Below the pieces are notes generated by a model. The model ran no database searches and had not been told where the DNA came from. It saw nothing but the letters and a program-made list of their open reading frames with translations. DNA of 64,000 bases from positions 1 to 64,000 of the forward strand of contig NZ_FPIY01000003.1 in the NCBI RefSeq assembly GCF_900119145.1, in the 5' to 3' direction. The translations under genes were made by a program, and so were the position numbers. The stretch is from Cellulophaga fucicola (GTDB lineage: Bacteria > Bacteroidota > Bacteroidia > Flavobacteriales > Flavobacteriaceae). This document shows positions 56,553 through 64,000 of this stretch, in pieces; within the stretch, counting starts at the first letter, position 1; every line of letters begins with the position of its first letter.

Positions 56553-58152
56553 TTTGAAAAGTTAATGTTTCTTCCCAATTAGCTCTTAACTCTACAATAG
56601 GTGAATAGCTTATCTTTTCCGGAAACTTCTTTTCTAAATAATTTCCTGTATCCCACTTTTGGTTTCCGTTAGTATCTTGTATTACCTTAACCTGGTATTT
56701 TCCTGGCTTAACGTTTTTGTATACAAATGACTTAGGTTCTATCGCAAATTGTTCCCTTATTAATTTTCCTGACTCATCTACCAACTGTACTATTACAGGA
56801 TAAACAACTGCCCCTGATAATGCAACCGTAAGTAAACTATTTTCAGTAGGGTCTACATAAGAAACTCGGTATGTAATGGTATCATTAACAGCTCCAAAAA
56901 AATCTGTTATTGCAGATGGCAACATTGTAATACTATATTCATTATCTAAAGGCACAACCATATCAAAATCTAATCTATTTTTAATAGAATCTAATTTTAC
57001 AGGCGCATTAACTGCAATAGTATCTTTGTCTACAATTTTAATTTTAGAGGTATCTATTTTCTGTATCGGAATATTAGCTGCGATCCAAAACGGATTCTCT
57101 TCACTTATTCTTTTATTAGAAACCACATTAAACTTTAAAGAATCTGCTGGTAATTTTCTTGTCTTAACCGTAAATGTATCTATCGTTTTTTCAAAATCAT
57201 TTATCACTCTAAAGTTTAAAGAATCTGCTTCAAAAGGGCTAATCCAATAATTTAGAGTGTCTTTATCTATTTCTTTAGTCACTTTAGTTTTTACACTATC
57301 AGGAAGGTAACTTAAACGTTCAATTTTTAAAGTATCTCCATTGCCTTGGTAACCAAATATAATTTTATTTTTAGCAGCATAACTTGGCACAGAAACTGTA
57401 AAGTTTGGAACTTCTTTAAACAAACTAAGCTCATAAATAGAATCTGTTGGCACAGTAATAGTATGGTCTAAGTACGCTATTTTATCTAACCCTTGATCAA
57501 ACTTATTATTATTACCTTCATCTTTTAAAGCAAATAATGCATACTCACCAGCCTTTAAATTTTTAAGCGAGAAAATATTAGTACTGTCTAACGTATTGGT
57601 TATATAATAAGGAGGCTCCTTGTATATAATAGAATCTGTAAAAGTACTATCTACTTTATACAACATTACACTTATAAAGTTATCTACTTTTTTCTTAAAG
57701 GCATCACTTACAACACCAGTTAAGCTTAAAGAATCTATATAATCTCCGGTAGAAAACACATAACTTAGAAAGCTACTTGGATTACCTTCATTATTATCCT
57801 CTATACTTTGTCCAAAGTTAAAAGTGTATGTTGTATTCTCTTTTAAAGTATCTTTTATAGTAATTTCTATAAATTTACTTGCAGATCCTTGCGGAGTAAT
57901 TTCTGGCTCGTATTTTAAAGGAGGTGAAACTATAAGTTGTTTCTGTATGTCTTTAAGTTTTATATACTCGTTAAATTCTAACCTAATAGTTTTAGACTTA
58001 AAATTTGTAGATCTATTAGCTGGCACAGAATTTATTACTTCTGCAGGCGTAATATCTTTTGGTCCACCAGACGGCGTTCCTCTTCTTGCGCATTGCACTA
58101 TTGCAAATACCATTAAAAATAAAAAAAGTAAGCTTAAAATACGTCTTGCCAT
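56542..58152 (-). CDS. Lipoprotein with Ig-like (Big_5) domain
   Basis: A 536-aa protein, lipobox ending IVQC (Cys21). It starts RRGTPSGGPKDITPAEVINSVPANRSTNFKSKTIRLEFNEYI, the Big_5 Ig-like pattern common near the start of a Bacteroidota lipoprotein family, and has a regular beta-rich body with repeated D-S/T phrases and a C-terminal GKYQVKVIQDTNGNQKWDTGNYLEKKFPE. Function unknown; probably an envelope or surface protein. Start ATG is just upstream of comF-like gene's stop, so the pair may be co-transcribed. Confidence 0.8.
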   Translation of the reverse strand: MARRILSLLFLFLMVFAIVQCARRGTPSGGPKDITPAEVINSVPANRSTNFKSKTIRLEFNEYIKLKDIQKQLIVSPPLKYEPEITPQGSASKFIEITIKDTLKENTTYTFNFGQSIEDNNEGNPSSFLSYVFSTGDYIDSLSLTGVVSDAFKKKVDNFISVMLYKVDSTFTDSIIYKEPPYYITNTLDSTNIFSLKNLKAGEYALFALKDEGNNNKFDQGLDKIAYLDHTITVPTDSIYELSLFKEVPNFTVSVPSYAAKNKIIFGYQGNGDTLKIERLSYLPDSVKTKVTKEIDKDTLNYWISPFEADSLNFRVINDFEKTIDTFTVKTRKLPADSLKFNVVSNKRISEENPFWIAANIPIQKIDTSKIKIVDKDTIAVNAPVKLDSIKNRLDFDMVVPLDNEYSITMLPSAITDFFGAVNDTITYRVSYVDPTENSLLTVALSGAVVYPVIVQLVDESGKLIREQFAIEPKSFVYKNVKPGKYQVKVIQDTNGNQKWDTGNYLEKKFPEKISYSPIVELRANWEETLTFQITK

Positions 58153-58199
58153 AACCTAAATATTAGCGCAAAGAAACAACAATTTACACAAAGATAAAA

Positions 58200-58895
58200 T
58201 TATGGAACCACCGCAATTGTTGCAACATAAATTGTAACTCCTTTTGCTTTTTTTAATGCTATTGCACAAGCCTCTATAGTAGCTCCTGTTGTTATAACAT
58301 CGTCTACCAATAAAATGGTTTTTCCGGCTATACTATCTTCATCCAAAACTTTATATAAATCTTGATTGGCTTTCCACCTAGAAAATCTGTTTCGTTTTGT
58401 TAAAGTCCTTGTATTTACAGTTTTAAAAAGAGTATCTTCTTTGTACGTTGCGTCTAGGTGTAATGCTAGTTCTTTGCCAAATAAGCTTACTTGGTTGTAA
58501 CCTCTTTTTGTTAATTTTCTCTTATGTAGCGGAACAGGCGCAACAATATCTATATCTAAGCGTTCTTTTATAGATTGCGCGTACCATTGTCCAAAGAAAG
58601 CACCTATTTGCTCTTGGTTTTTGTATTTTAAGTGATGAATTATGTTTTTTACTATGCCATTTTTAGTGAAAAATAAGAAAGAATTCACCTTTTTTATATC
58701 AATTCTACCATAGAAAATACGGTCAACAGGGTTTTCGTCGGTAAAATTATACTCGGTAAGAGGTAGCTGATTTCGACAAACGGTACAAATTAACCGTTCA
58801 CCTAATAGCAAAGGTGTATTACATCCAAAACACCCCAATGGCATTAGTATTTTATTGATATGATTTAGTATATTTGACAACTTATAGTACCCCAA
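58200..58895 (-). CDS. ComF-family phosphoribosyltransferase-like protein
   Basis: A 231-aa protein with a four-cysteine zinc finger at the N terminus (C22, C25, C37, C40) and a PRTase domain with the PRPP loop ILLVDDVITTGATIEAC near 190-205. This is the ComF/GntX layout; ComF supports DNA uptake in competent bacteria but many members work elsewhere. It lies 47 nt upstream of the Big_5 gene on the same strand and is divergent from the coiled-coil protein. Confidence 0.9.
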   Translation of the reverse strand: MGYYKLSNILNHINKILMPLGCFGCNTPLLLGERLICTVCRNQLPLTEYNFTDENPVDRIFYGRIDIKKVNSFLFFTKNGIVKNIIHHLKYKNQEQIGAFFGQWYAQSIKERLDIDIVAPVPLHKRKLTKRGYNQVSLFGKELALHLDATYKEDTLFKTVNTRTLTKRNRFSRWKANQDLYKVLDEDSIAGKTILLVDDVITTGATIEACAIALKKAKGVTIYVATIAVVP

Positions 58896-58929
58896 TTATA
58901 ACCCTACTTAAAATTACCCTCTACTTTTG

Positions 58930-59820
58930 ATGGACCCACAAGATAACAATTTAAAATACAAAGTAATTATAGCTGCGCTTGCGGCCGTGATTCTGGGTAT
59001 CTTAATTGCTTTTTATTATAGTAACGCCCAATCAAACAGCAATATAACTTATTTAGAGAGTCAAAAAAAGGTACTTACAGACAAGCTTTCCACAATGCAA
59101 GCCAACATAGAAAGTCTGTCTTCTGAAAACGAAGTAAGCAATATAGATTTAGAAGTAGCAAACAGTAATGTTTCTATGTTATTAGATTCTATTGGACAAC
59201 TAAATTTTGACATAGAAAAATACGCAGAAAACAAAAAAGCTTTATACAAGTGGCAACTTAAATATGATAGCCTAAATATTAAATATAATTCTCTTAAATA
59301 TAGCAATGTTGTTTTAAGTGAAAGTGTACAAAAAGCTAAGAAAAGAGCAGAGCAATATAAATCACAAGCTCTTGCATTGTCAGAAAAAGAAGATTTAGAA
59401 GACGCCAACAATAAAAAGAAGGACTTAACTAGTAAAACATACCTAAAGCTTAACCGCACAGAAGCACTTGCTTTTAGAATACGTGGCGGTAGAGATATTA
59501 ATACAAACAAAGCCAATCTTATTTCTAAGATTAGAGCTTGTACTGTAATCACAGGTAATCCTAATGATATTAATCTTAAAAAAAGGTTATACCTTCAGTT
59601 TTTAAACCCTAATAAAAGTGTTATTGCAAATAACGCCAACATAATTAATGTAAATGGTAATGAATACAGCAAAGCTATAGACATTATTTACACGGGTGTA
59701 AACGAAGAAATTTGTGATAATATTAAAGTTCCTTCCGGTTCTTTAAAAGCAGGAATCTACACATTAAATGTGTTTGAAGATCAAAAATTACTTTCTTCTA
59801 TAGAATTTGAATTAAAATAA
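58930..59820 (+). CDS. Membrane-anchored coiled-coil protein of unknown function
   Basis: A 296-aa protein with one N-terminal helix (about 9-27, IIAALAAVILGILIAFYY) and a long coiled coil (roughly 35-165), then a beta-rich C-terminal part ending LSSIEFELK. It does not match a family I know. I take ATG 58930 as the start; the TTG at 58927 belongs to a -7-like TACTTTTG (58922-58929) that overlaps this start. It is followed by glyS after 36 nt. Confidence 0.75.
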   Translation: MDPQDNNLKYKVIIAALAAVILGILIAFYYSNAQSNSNITYLESQKKVLTDKLSTMQANIESLSSENEVSNIDLEVANSNVSMLLDSIGQLNFDIEKYAENKKALYKWQLKYDSLNIKYNSLKYSNVVLSESVQKAKKRAEQYKSQALALSEKEDLEDANNKKKDLTSKTYLKLNRTEALAFRIRGGRDINTNKANLISKIRACTVITGNPNDINLKKRLYLQFLNPNKSVIANNANIINVNGNEYSKAIDIIYTGVNEEICDNIKVPSGSLKAGIYTLNVFEDQKLLSSIEFELK

Positions 59821-59844
59821 TTCAATCTATTAACACTAAAGTTC

Positions 59845-59852
59845 TATTTTTG
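59845..59852 (+). promoter_or_regulatory. -7-like element immediately before glyS
   Basis: TATTTTTG ends 4 nt before the glyS ATG, so transcription from it would begin at the start codon and give a leaderless mRNA. No -33 box at normal spacing. Confidence 0.3.
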
Positions 59853-59856
59853 CCAT

Positions 59857-61398
59857 ATGGCAAATCAAGAAGACAAATTTAAGAAGGTTATATCTCACGC
59901 AAAGGAATACGGTTATGTGTTTCAATCTAGTGAAATATATGATGGTTTAAGTGCTGTGTACGACTATGCACAAAACGGAACAGAATTAAAGAACAACATT
60001 AAGCAATATTGGTGGAAAGCAATGGTGCAACTGCACGATAACATTGTTGGTATAGACTCTGCTATTTTTATGCACCCAACTGTTTGGAAAGCTTCTGGAC
60101 ATGTAGATGCATTTAACGATCCTTTAATAGACAACAAAGATTCTAAAAAAAGGTACAGAGCAGATGTTTTAATAGAAGACTACTGCGCCAAAATAGAAAA
60201 CAAAATAGAAAAAGAAGTAACCAAGGCTACTAAGCGTTTTGGTGATGCTTTTAACAAACAAGAATTTATTACAACTAACCCACGTGTTGTTGGTTACCAA
60301 GAAAAGATAGATACTATTTTATCTAGAATGGGATCTTCTTTAGAAAAAGAAGATTTAGAAGACGTAAGAAACCTTATTGACGAGTTAGACATTGTTTGCC
60401 CTGTTTCTGGTTCTAAAAACTGGACAGATGTTAAGCAATTTAACCTTATGTTTGGGACTAAATTAGGAGCCTCTGCTGACAGTGCAATGGACCTTTACTT
60501 AAGACCAGAAACAGCACAAGGTATTTTTGTAAACTTTTTAAACGTACAGAAAACTGGACGTATGAAAATTCCTTTTGGTATTGCCCAAATAGGAAAAGCG
60601 TTTAGAAACGAGATTGTTGCAAGACAATTTATTTTTCGTCAACGCGAGTTTGAACAAATGGAAATGCAATTTTTTGTTCGCCCTGGCACACAAAAAGAAT
60701 GGTACGAGTCTTGGAAAGAAAATCGTATTAAATGGCACCTATCTTTAGGCCTAGGCGAAGATAATTACCGTTTTCATGACCATGATAAATTAGCACACTA
60801 CGCAGATGCTGCGGCAGATATAGAATTTAAATTTCCTTTTGGATTTAAAGAACTAGAAGGTATACACTCTAGAACAGATTTTGATTTAAGTAGTCACGAA
60901 AAGCATTCTGGTAAAAAATTACAATATTTTGACCACGAAATTAACGAAAGTTACGTACCATATGTTGTAGAAACATCTATTGGTGTAGATCGTATGTTTT
61001 TAGCTGTTTTCTCTAACTCTCTTGTAGAAGAAGAATTAGAAAACGGATCTACTAGAACTGTTCTTAAATTACCTGCTGTATTAGCGCCTACTAAAGCTGC
61101 TATTTTACCACTTGTTAAAAAAGATGGTTTACCAGAGATTGCTAAAGAAATTGTAGAAGATTTAAAATGGGATCATAAAGTAATTTATGATGAAAAAGAT
61201 GCAGTAGGTCGTCGTTACAGAAGACAAGATGCCAATGGTACTCCTTTTTGTATTACAGTAGATCACCAAACAATAGAAGATAAAACAGTAACAATACGTC
61301 ATAGAGATACTATGGAACAAAAACGTGTTGCTATTACAGATTTAAAATCTATTATAGATGCAGAAGTATCTATGAAAGAATGGCTTAAAAGAATTTAA
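59857..61398 (+). CDS. glyS: Glycyl-tRNA synthetase, alpha2 (eukaryote/archaeal) type
   Basis: Charges tRNA-Gly. A class II synthetase of 513 aa. Motif 2 is visible as FRNEIVARQFIFRQREFEQMEMQFF near residues 249-273, and motif 3 is VETSIGVDRMFLAVF near 375-390. The anticodon-binding domain follows (APTKAAILPLVKKDGL). This is the single-chain alpha2 form rather than the alpha2-beta2 type. It ends in a strong hairpin shared with the convergent barrel gene. Confidence 0.96.
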   Translation: MANQEDKFKKVISHAKEYGYVFQSSEIYDGLSAVYDYAQNGTELKNNIKQYWWKAMVQLHDNIVGIDSAIFMHPTVWKASGHVDAFNDPLIDNKDSKKRYRADVLIEDYCAKIENKIEKEVTKATKRFGDAFNKQEFITTNPRVVGYQEKIDTILSRMGSSLEKEDLEDVRNLIDELDIVCPVSGSKNWTDVKQFNLMFGTKLGASADSAMDLYLRPETAQGIFVNFLNVQKTGRMKIPFGIAQIGKAFRNEIVARQFIFRQREFEQMEMQFFVRPGTQKEWYESWKENRIKWHLSLGLGEDNYRFHDHDKLAHYADAAADIEFKFPFGFKELEGIHSRTDFDLSSHEKHSGKKLQYFDHEINESYVPYVVETSIGVDRMFLAVFSNSLVEEELENGSTRTVLKLPAVLAPTKAAILPLVKKDGLPEIAKEIVEDLKWDHKVIYDEKDAVGRRYRRQDANGTPFCITVDHQTIEDKTVTIRHRDTMEQKRVAITDLKSIIDAEVSMKEWLKRI

Positions 61399-61417
61399 GT
61401 TTTTAAGTTGATATAAA

Positions 61418-61460
61418 AAAAAGAGCTCACTATAGCATTTGCTAATAGTGAGCTCTTTTT
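61418..61460. terminator. Bidirectional terminator of glyS and the barrel gene
   Basis: A 16-bp perfect stem containing GAGCTCACTAT (61418-61433 with 61445-61460), 11-nt loop, with A run before and T run after. Confidence 0.92.
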
Positions 61461-61477
61461 ATATCTAGTATTTTAGT

Positions 61478-61996
61478 TTAGAATCTAAAACCAATAGAAA
61501 GTCCTGCTCTAAAAATAAAATCGTCCTGAAAATCTTTTGGATTAATATTTCTTCCAAAACCACCATTAAGCTCCAACGTAAAACGTTCGCTACGGGTTAC
61601 CCATTTATAACCACCTCCTAAACCAAGAGCTACATTACCATATTCTTTTTTAATCCTAGAACCAGACTCTGTTACCTTTTTTTCTCCTTTAATATACAAC
61701 CCTAAAGCTTCAGCAAATGCTCCACTTCTTGGTGTATCTCCAAAATAGGCTCTAAAATTTGGCCCAAAACCAAAGCTACCATTGTAATCTTCTGCATCTC
61801 CATCAAAATGAAGAATAGCACCAACACTTGTATCATCGCCTAAAAAATACTCATAACCAAATTCTACAGACGTAGTTGCTAAAAACATTCCAATATTAAA
61901 CTTAACTTCCTGATTCTTATCAAAATTAGAATAGGCCTGTGCAGACACCATTTTAGCCGTTAATATAAATAATAGTACTAATAATCCCTTTTTCAT
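61478..61996 (-). CDS. Small outer-membrane beta-barrel protein
   Basis: A 172-aa protein with a signal peptide ending VSAQA and alternating barrel strands: KFNIGMFLATTSVEFGYEYFL, SVGAILHFDG, NVALGLGGGYKWV, FTLELNGGFGRNI and a terminal strand FRAGLSIGFRF ending in the aromatic C-terminal residue typical of outer-membrane barrels. Function unknown. It is convergent with glyS. Confidence 0.82.
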   Translation of the reverse strand: MKKGLLVLLFILTAKMVSAQAYSNFDKNQEVKFNIGMFLATTSVEFGYEYFLGDDTSVGAILHFDGDAEDYNGSFGFGPNFRAYFGDTPRSGAFAEALGLYIKGEKKVTESGSRIKKEYGNVALGLGGGYKWVTRSERFTLELNGGFGRNINPKDFQDDFIFRAGLSIGFRF

Positions 61997-62122
61997 AATG
62001 TAATTATTTTCTCTGTCTTATTTTTCAGTTTGCGAAAATAGGACTTTTTGTAAGAATCTCTCTCATTCATTTTTCATAGAACCCATTGTTTTGACTATTT
62101 TTAATCTTTTTAATTTTATAAA

Positions 62123-62890
62123 ATGAAAATAGTCTCATATAATGTTAACGGTATTCGTGCAGCAATAAACAAAGGTTTTATAGATTGGCTTACTGCCACA
62201 GACCCAGATGTTATATGCCTTCAGGAAATTAAAGCCTTAAAAGAACAGCTAGATTTATCTTTGTTTGAAGATGCTGGATATGGCTATAATTATTGGTATA
62301 GCGCACAAAAAAAAGGATATAGTGGTGTTGCCATTTTATCTAAAACTAAACCAGATCACGTAGAATATGGTACCGGAATAGACTATATGGATTTTGAAGG
62401 ACGTAATATTAGAGCAGATTTTGGAGATGTATCTGTAATGAGTATGTACTTGCCTTCTGGAACAAACTTAGACAGGTTAGAATTTAAGCTTACTTATATG
62501 GCAGATTTTCAGACTTATATAGACAAACTAAAAAAAGACATTCCAAATATCATAGTTCTAGGCGATTATAATATTTGTCATGAGGCAATAGATATACATG
62601 ACCCTGTACGTAACAAAAATGTATCTGGTTTTTTACCTGTAGAACGCGAGTGGATAGGGAATTTTATGAATAGTGGCTTTATAGATAGCTTTAGACATTT
62701 TAACAAAGAGCCACACAATTACTCTTGGTGGAGCTACAGAGCCAACTCTAGAAACAACAATAAAGGCTGGCGCTTAGATTACGGTATGGTAAGTAAAACC
62801 TTAAAAGATCGCTTAAAAAGAGCTGTTATTTTATCCGAAGCAAAACACAGCGACCATTGCCCTATTCTAGTTGAGCTTCAAAAAAAATAA
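62123..62890 (+). CDS. xth: Exodeoxyribonuclease III (AP endonuclease)
   Basis: A cytoplasmic AP endonuclease of the EEP family, 255 aa, used in base excision repair. Motifs: MKIVSYNVNGIRAA, CLQEIKA, VIVLGDYNICH (VLGDYNICHEAIDIHDP), WWSYR and the final SDHCPILVEL with Asp-His. It has no signal peptide, unlike the EEP protein at 47001. The aldose epimerase gene follows 21 nt later. Confidence 0.94.
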   Translation: MKIVSYNVNGIRAAINKGFIDWLTATDPDVICLQEIKALKEQLDLSLFEDAGYGYNYWYSAQKKGYSGVAILSKTKPDHVEYGTGIDYMDFEGRNIRADFGDVSVMSMYLPSGTNLDRLEFKLTYMADFQTYIDKLKKDIPNIIVLGDYNICHEAIDIHDPVRNKNVSGFLPVEREWIGNFMNSGFIDSFRHFNKEPHNYSWWSYRANSRNNNKGWRLDYGMVSKTLKDRLKRAVILSEAKHSDHCPILVELQKK

Positions 62891-62911
62891 AACCAAATAA
62901 CACCTTTTACA

Positions 62912-63973
62912 ATGTTGCCACAATTACTAAATGCCGCAGATTTTGATACTATTTTAAATGGCAAAAAAGTAGCGCTTTATACACTAACCAACAAACAAGG
63001 TTCTGTTGCTCAAATTACAAATTACGGAGGCACTGTTGTGTCTTTATGGGTAAAAGACAAAGAAGATAATTTTAAAGATGTTGTACTTGGCTATAAAACC
63101 TTAGAAGAATACAGAACCAACCCAAATGCATACTTTGGCTCTATTGTAGGCAGATACGCAAACCGCATTGCAAAGGGCAAGTTTACGTTAGATAACAAAA
63201 CCTATACACTAGCTACAAATAACGGAGAAAATCACTTACACGGAGGCACAACAGGTTTTGACGCTGCCGTATGGGTTGCCAAACAAACCTGCTCGCATAC
63301 ATTAGAACTAACTTACGTTTCTGGAGATATGGAAGAGGGCTATCCTGGTAATTTAGCCGTTACCGTACAATACCAATTAACAGAAGACAATGCCCTAAAA
63401 ATAACATACTGGGCCATTACAGATAAAACAACCATTATAAACCTTACCAACCACTCTTATTTTAATTTAAAGGGTGAAGGTAATGGCGATATTCTAGATC
63501 ACAACTTACAAATAAACGCAGAGAAATTTACAAGTGTAGATCAAACCTGTATACCAACAGGCGAGCTAATTCCTGTAAAAAATACACCCCTAGATTTTAC
63601 AAAAGAAAAAACTATTGGTAAAGATATTAATGCCAATTATGATCAACTTAAAATAGGAAACGGTTACGACCACAACTATGTTATAAATCAAACCGAAACA
63701 TTAAATTTAGCCGCTAAAGTAACAGAGCCCACAGCAGGCATTGTTATGGATGTATTTACCACAGAACCTGGCATACAATTATATACCGGCAATTTTATAA
63801 CCGACACTGTGTTAGGCAAAACAAATAAAAAATACCACCCAAGAGCTGCATTTTGCCTAGAGACACAACACTACCCAGACAGCCCAAACAAACCAAACTT
63901 CCCGTCTGTTATTCTACAACCAAAAGAAGAATACCATAGCGTAACTTTATATAAATTTAGTACTAAAGCATAG
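62912..63973 (+). CDS. galM: Aldose 1-epimerase
   Basis: Interconverts the alpha and beta anomers of galactose and glucose. It is 353 aa with the catalytic His in LTNHSYFNLKG near residue 190 and Glu in FTTEPGIQLYTGNF near 290; GENHLHGG near 109-116 and GRYANRIAKGKF complete the family pattern. It has no clear signal peptide, so it is probably cytoplasmic. The last 27 bases of the window hold nothing further. Confidence 0.94.
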   Translation: MLPQLLNAADFDTILNGKKVALYTLTNKQGSVAQITNYGGTVVSLWVKDKEDNFKDVVLGYKTLEEYRTNPNAYFGSIVGRYANRIAKGKFTLDNKTYTLATNNGENHLHGGTTGFDAAVWVAKQTCSHTLELTYVSGDMEEGYPGNLAVTVQYQLTEDNALKITYWAITDKTTIINLTNHSYFNLKGEGNGDILDHNLQINAEKFTSVDQTCIPTGELIPVKNTPLDFTKEKTIGKDINANYDQLKIGNGYDHNYVINQTETLNLAAKVTEPTAGIVMDVFTTEPGIQLYTGNFITDTVLGKTNKKYHPRAAFCLETQHYPDSPNKPNFPSVILQPKEEYHSVTLYKFSTKA

Positions 63974-64000
63974 CTAATAATCGTATTGTTGACTACTACA

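Overview
The window comes from the chromosome of a member of the Flavobacteriaceae (Bacteroidota), probably marine; I cannot name the genus. Evidence: a strongly AT-rich sequence, several copies of the Bacteroidota promoter form TTG-N19-21-TAnnTTTG, many short hydrophobic signal peptides ending in A-Q or with an S-C lipobox, SusC-like TonB-dependent receptors with an N-terminal carboxypeptidase-like domain, a DUF4270 protein, a eukaryote-like IleRS, an alpha2-type GlyRS and a DksA-like protein with a degenerate zinc finger. Most of the window is ordinary core genome. I see no rRNA or tRNA gene, insertion sequence, prophage, CRISPR array or defence island.

Layout. 1-660: no gene; three tandem minus-strand promoters facing out of the left edge, probably feeding an rRNA or tRNA operon beyond position 1. 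0.7-10.2 kb: glmS, a DUF4270 lipoprotein and a half-length glycogen-synthase-like protein on the minus strand, then panC, panD, a flippase-like membrane protein, a probable pseudo-esterase and radA on the plus strand. 10.3-17.9 kb: small metabolic and envelope genes (beta-barrel protein, aldo/keto reductase, cytochrome c lipoprotein, YheT-like hydrolase, nitronate monooxygenase, thioesterase, EamA transporter, ArsC/Spx-like protein, DinB-like protein, DUF3298 lipoprotein). 18.0-28.5 kb: cystathionine gamma-synthase, gdhA, recO, a TonB receptor, a helical lipoprotein, ileS and a dksA-like gene. 28.5-34.8 kb: lspA, a folate-salvage ligase with an overlapping 37-codon membrane ORF, uvrC and a patatin-POTRA-barrel protein.

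34.8-41.1 kb: hppD (tyrosine catabolism), a DUF3108 protein, tryptophan 2,3-dioxygenase, an M23 peptidase and pgi. Two unannotated elements lie here. Upstream of hppD is a 16-codon leader ORF ending Met-Trp-stop, followed by a terminator-like hairpin. Between hppD and the DUF3108 gene is a candidate small RNA of about 105 nt with its own -7 element and a strong intrinsic terminator.

41.3-52.2 kb is the most system-like region: two related TonB-dependent receptors, two surface-type lipoproteins (one built of four tandem modules, one with a lamin-tail domain), an Ig-fused secreted endonuclease I and a secreted endonuclease/exonuclease/phosphatase. Together they suggest a locus for capturing and breaking down extracellular nucleic acid or another phosphodiester substrate; this is an inference. 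52.2-64.0 kb: a PAS-rich histidine kinase with a single-domain response regulator, a secreted DinB-like protein, an omega-amidase, a Big_5 lipoprotein, a comF-like gene, a coiled-coil membrane protein, glyS, a beta-barrel protein, an exodeoxyribonuclease III and galM. Most convergent gene pairs are separated by strong hairpin terminators.
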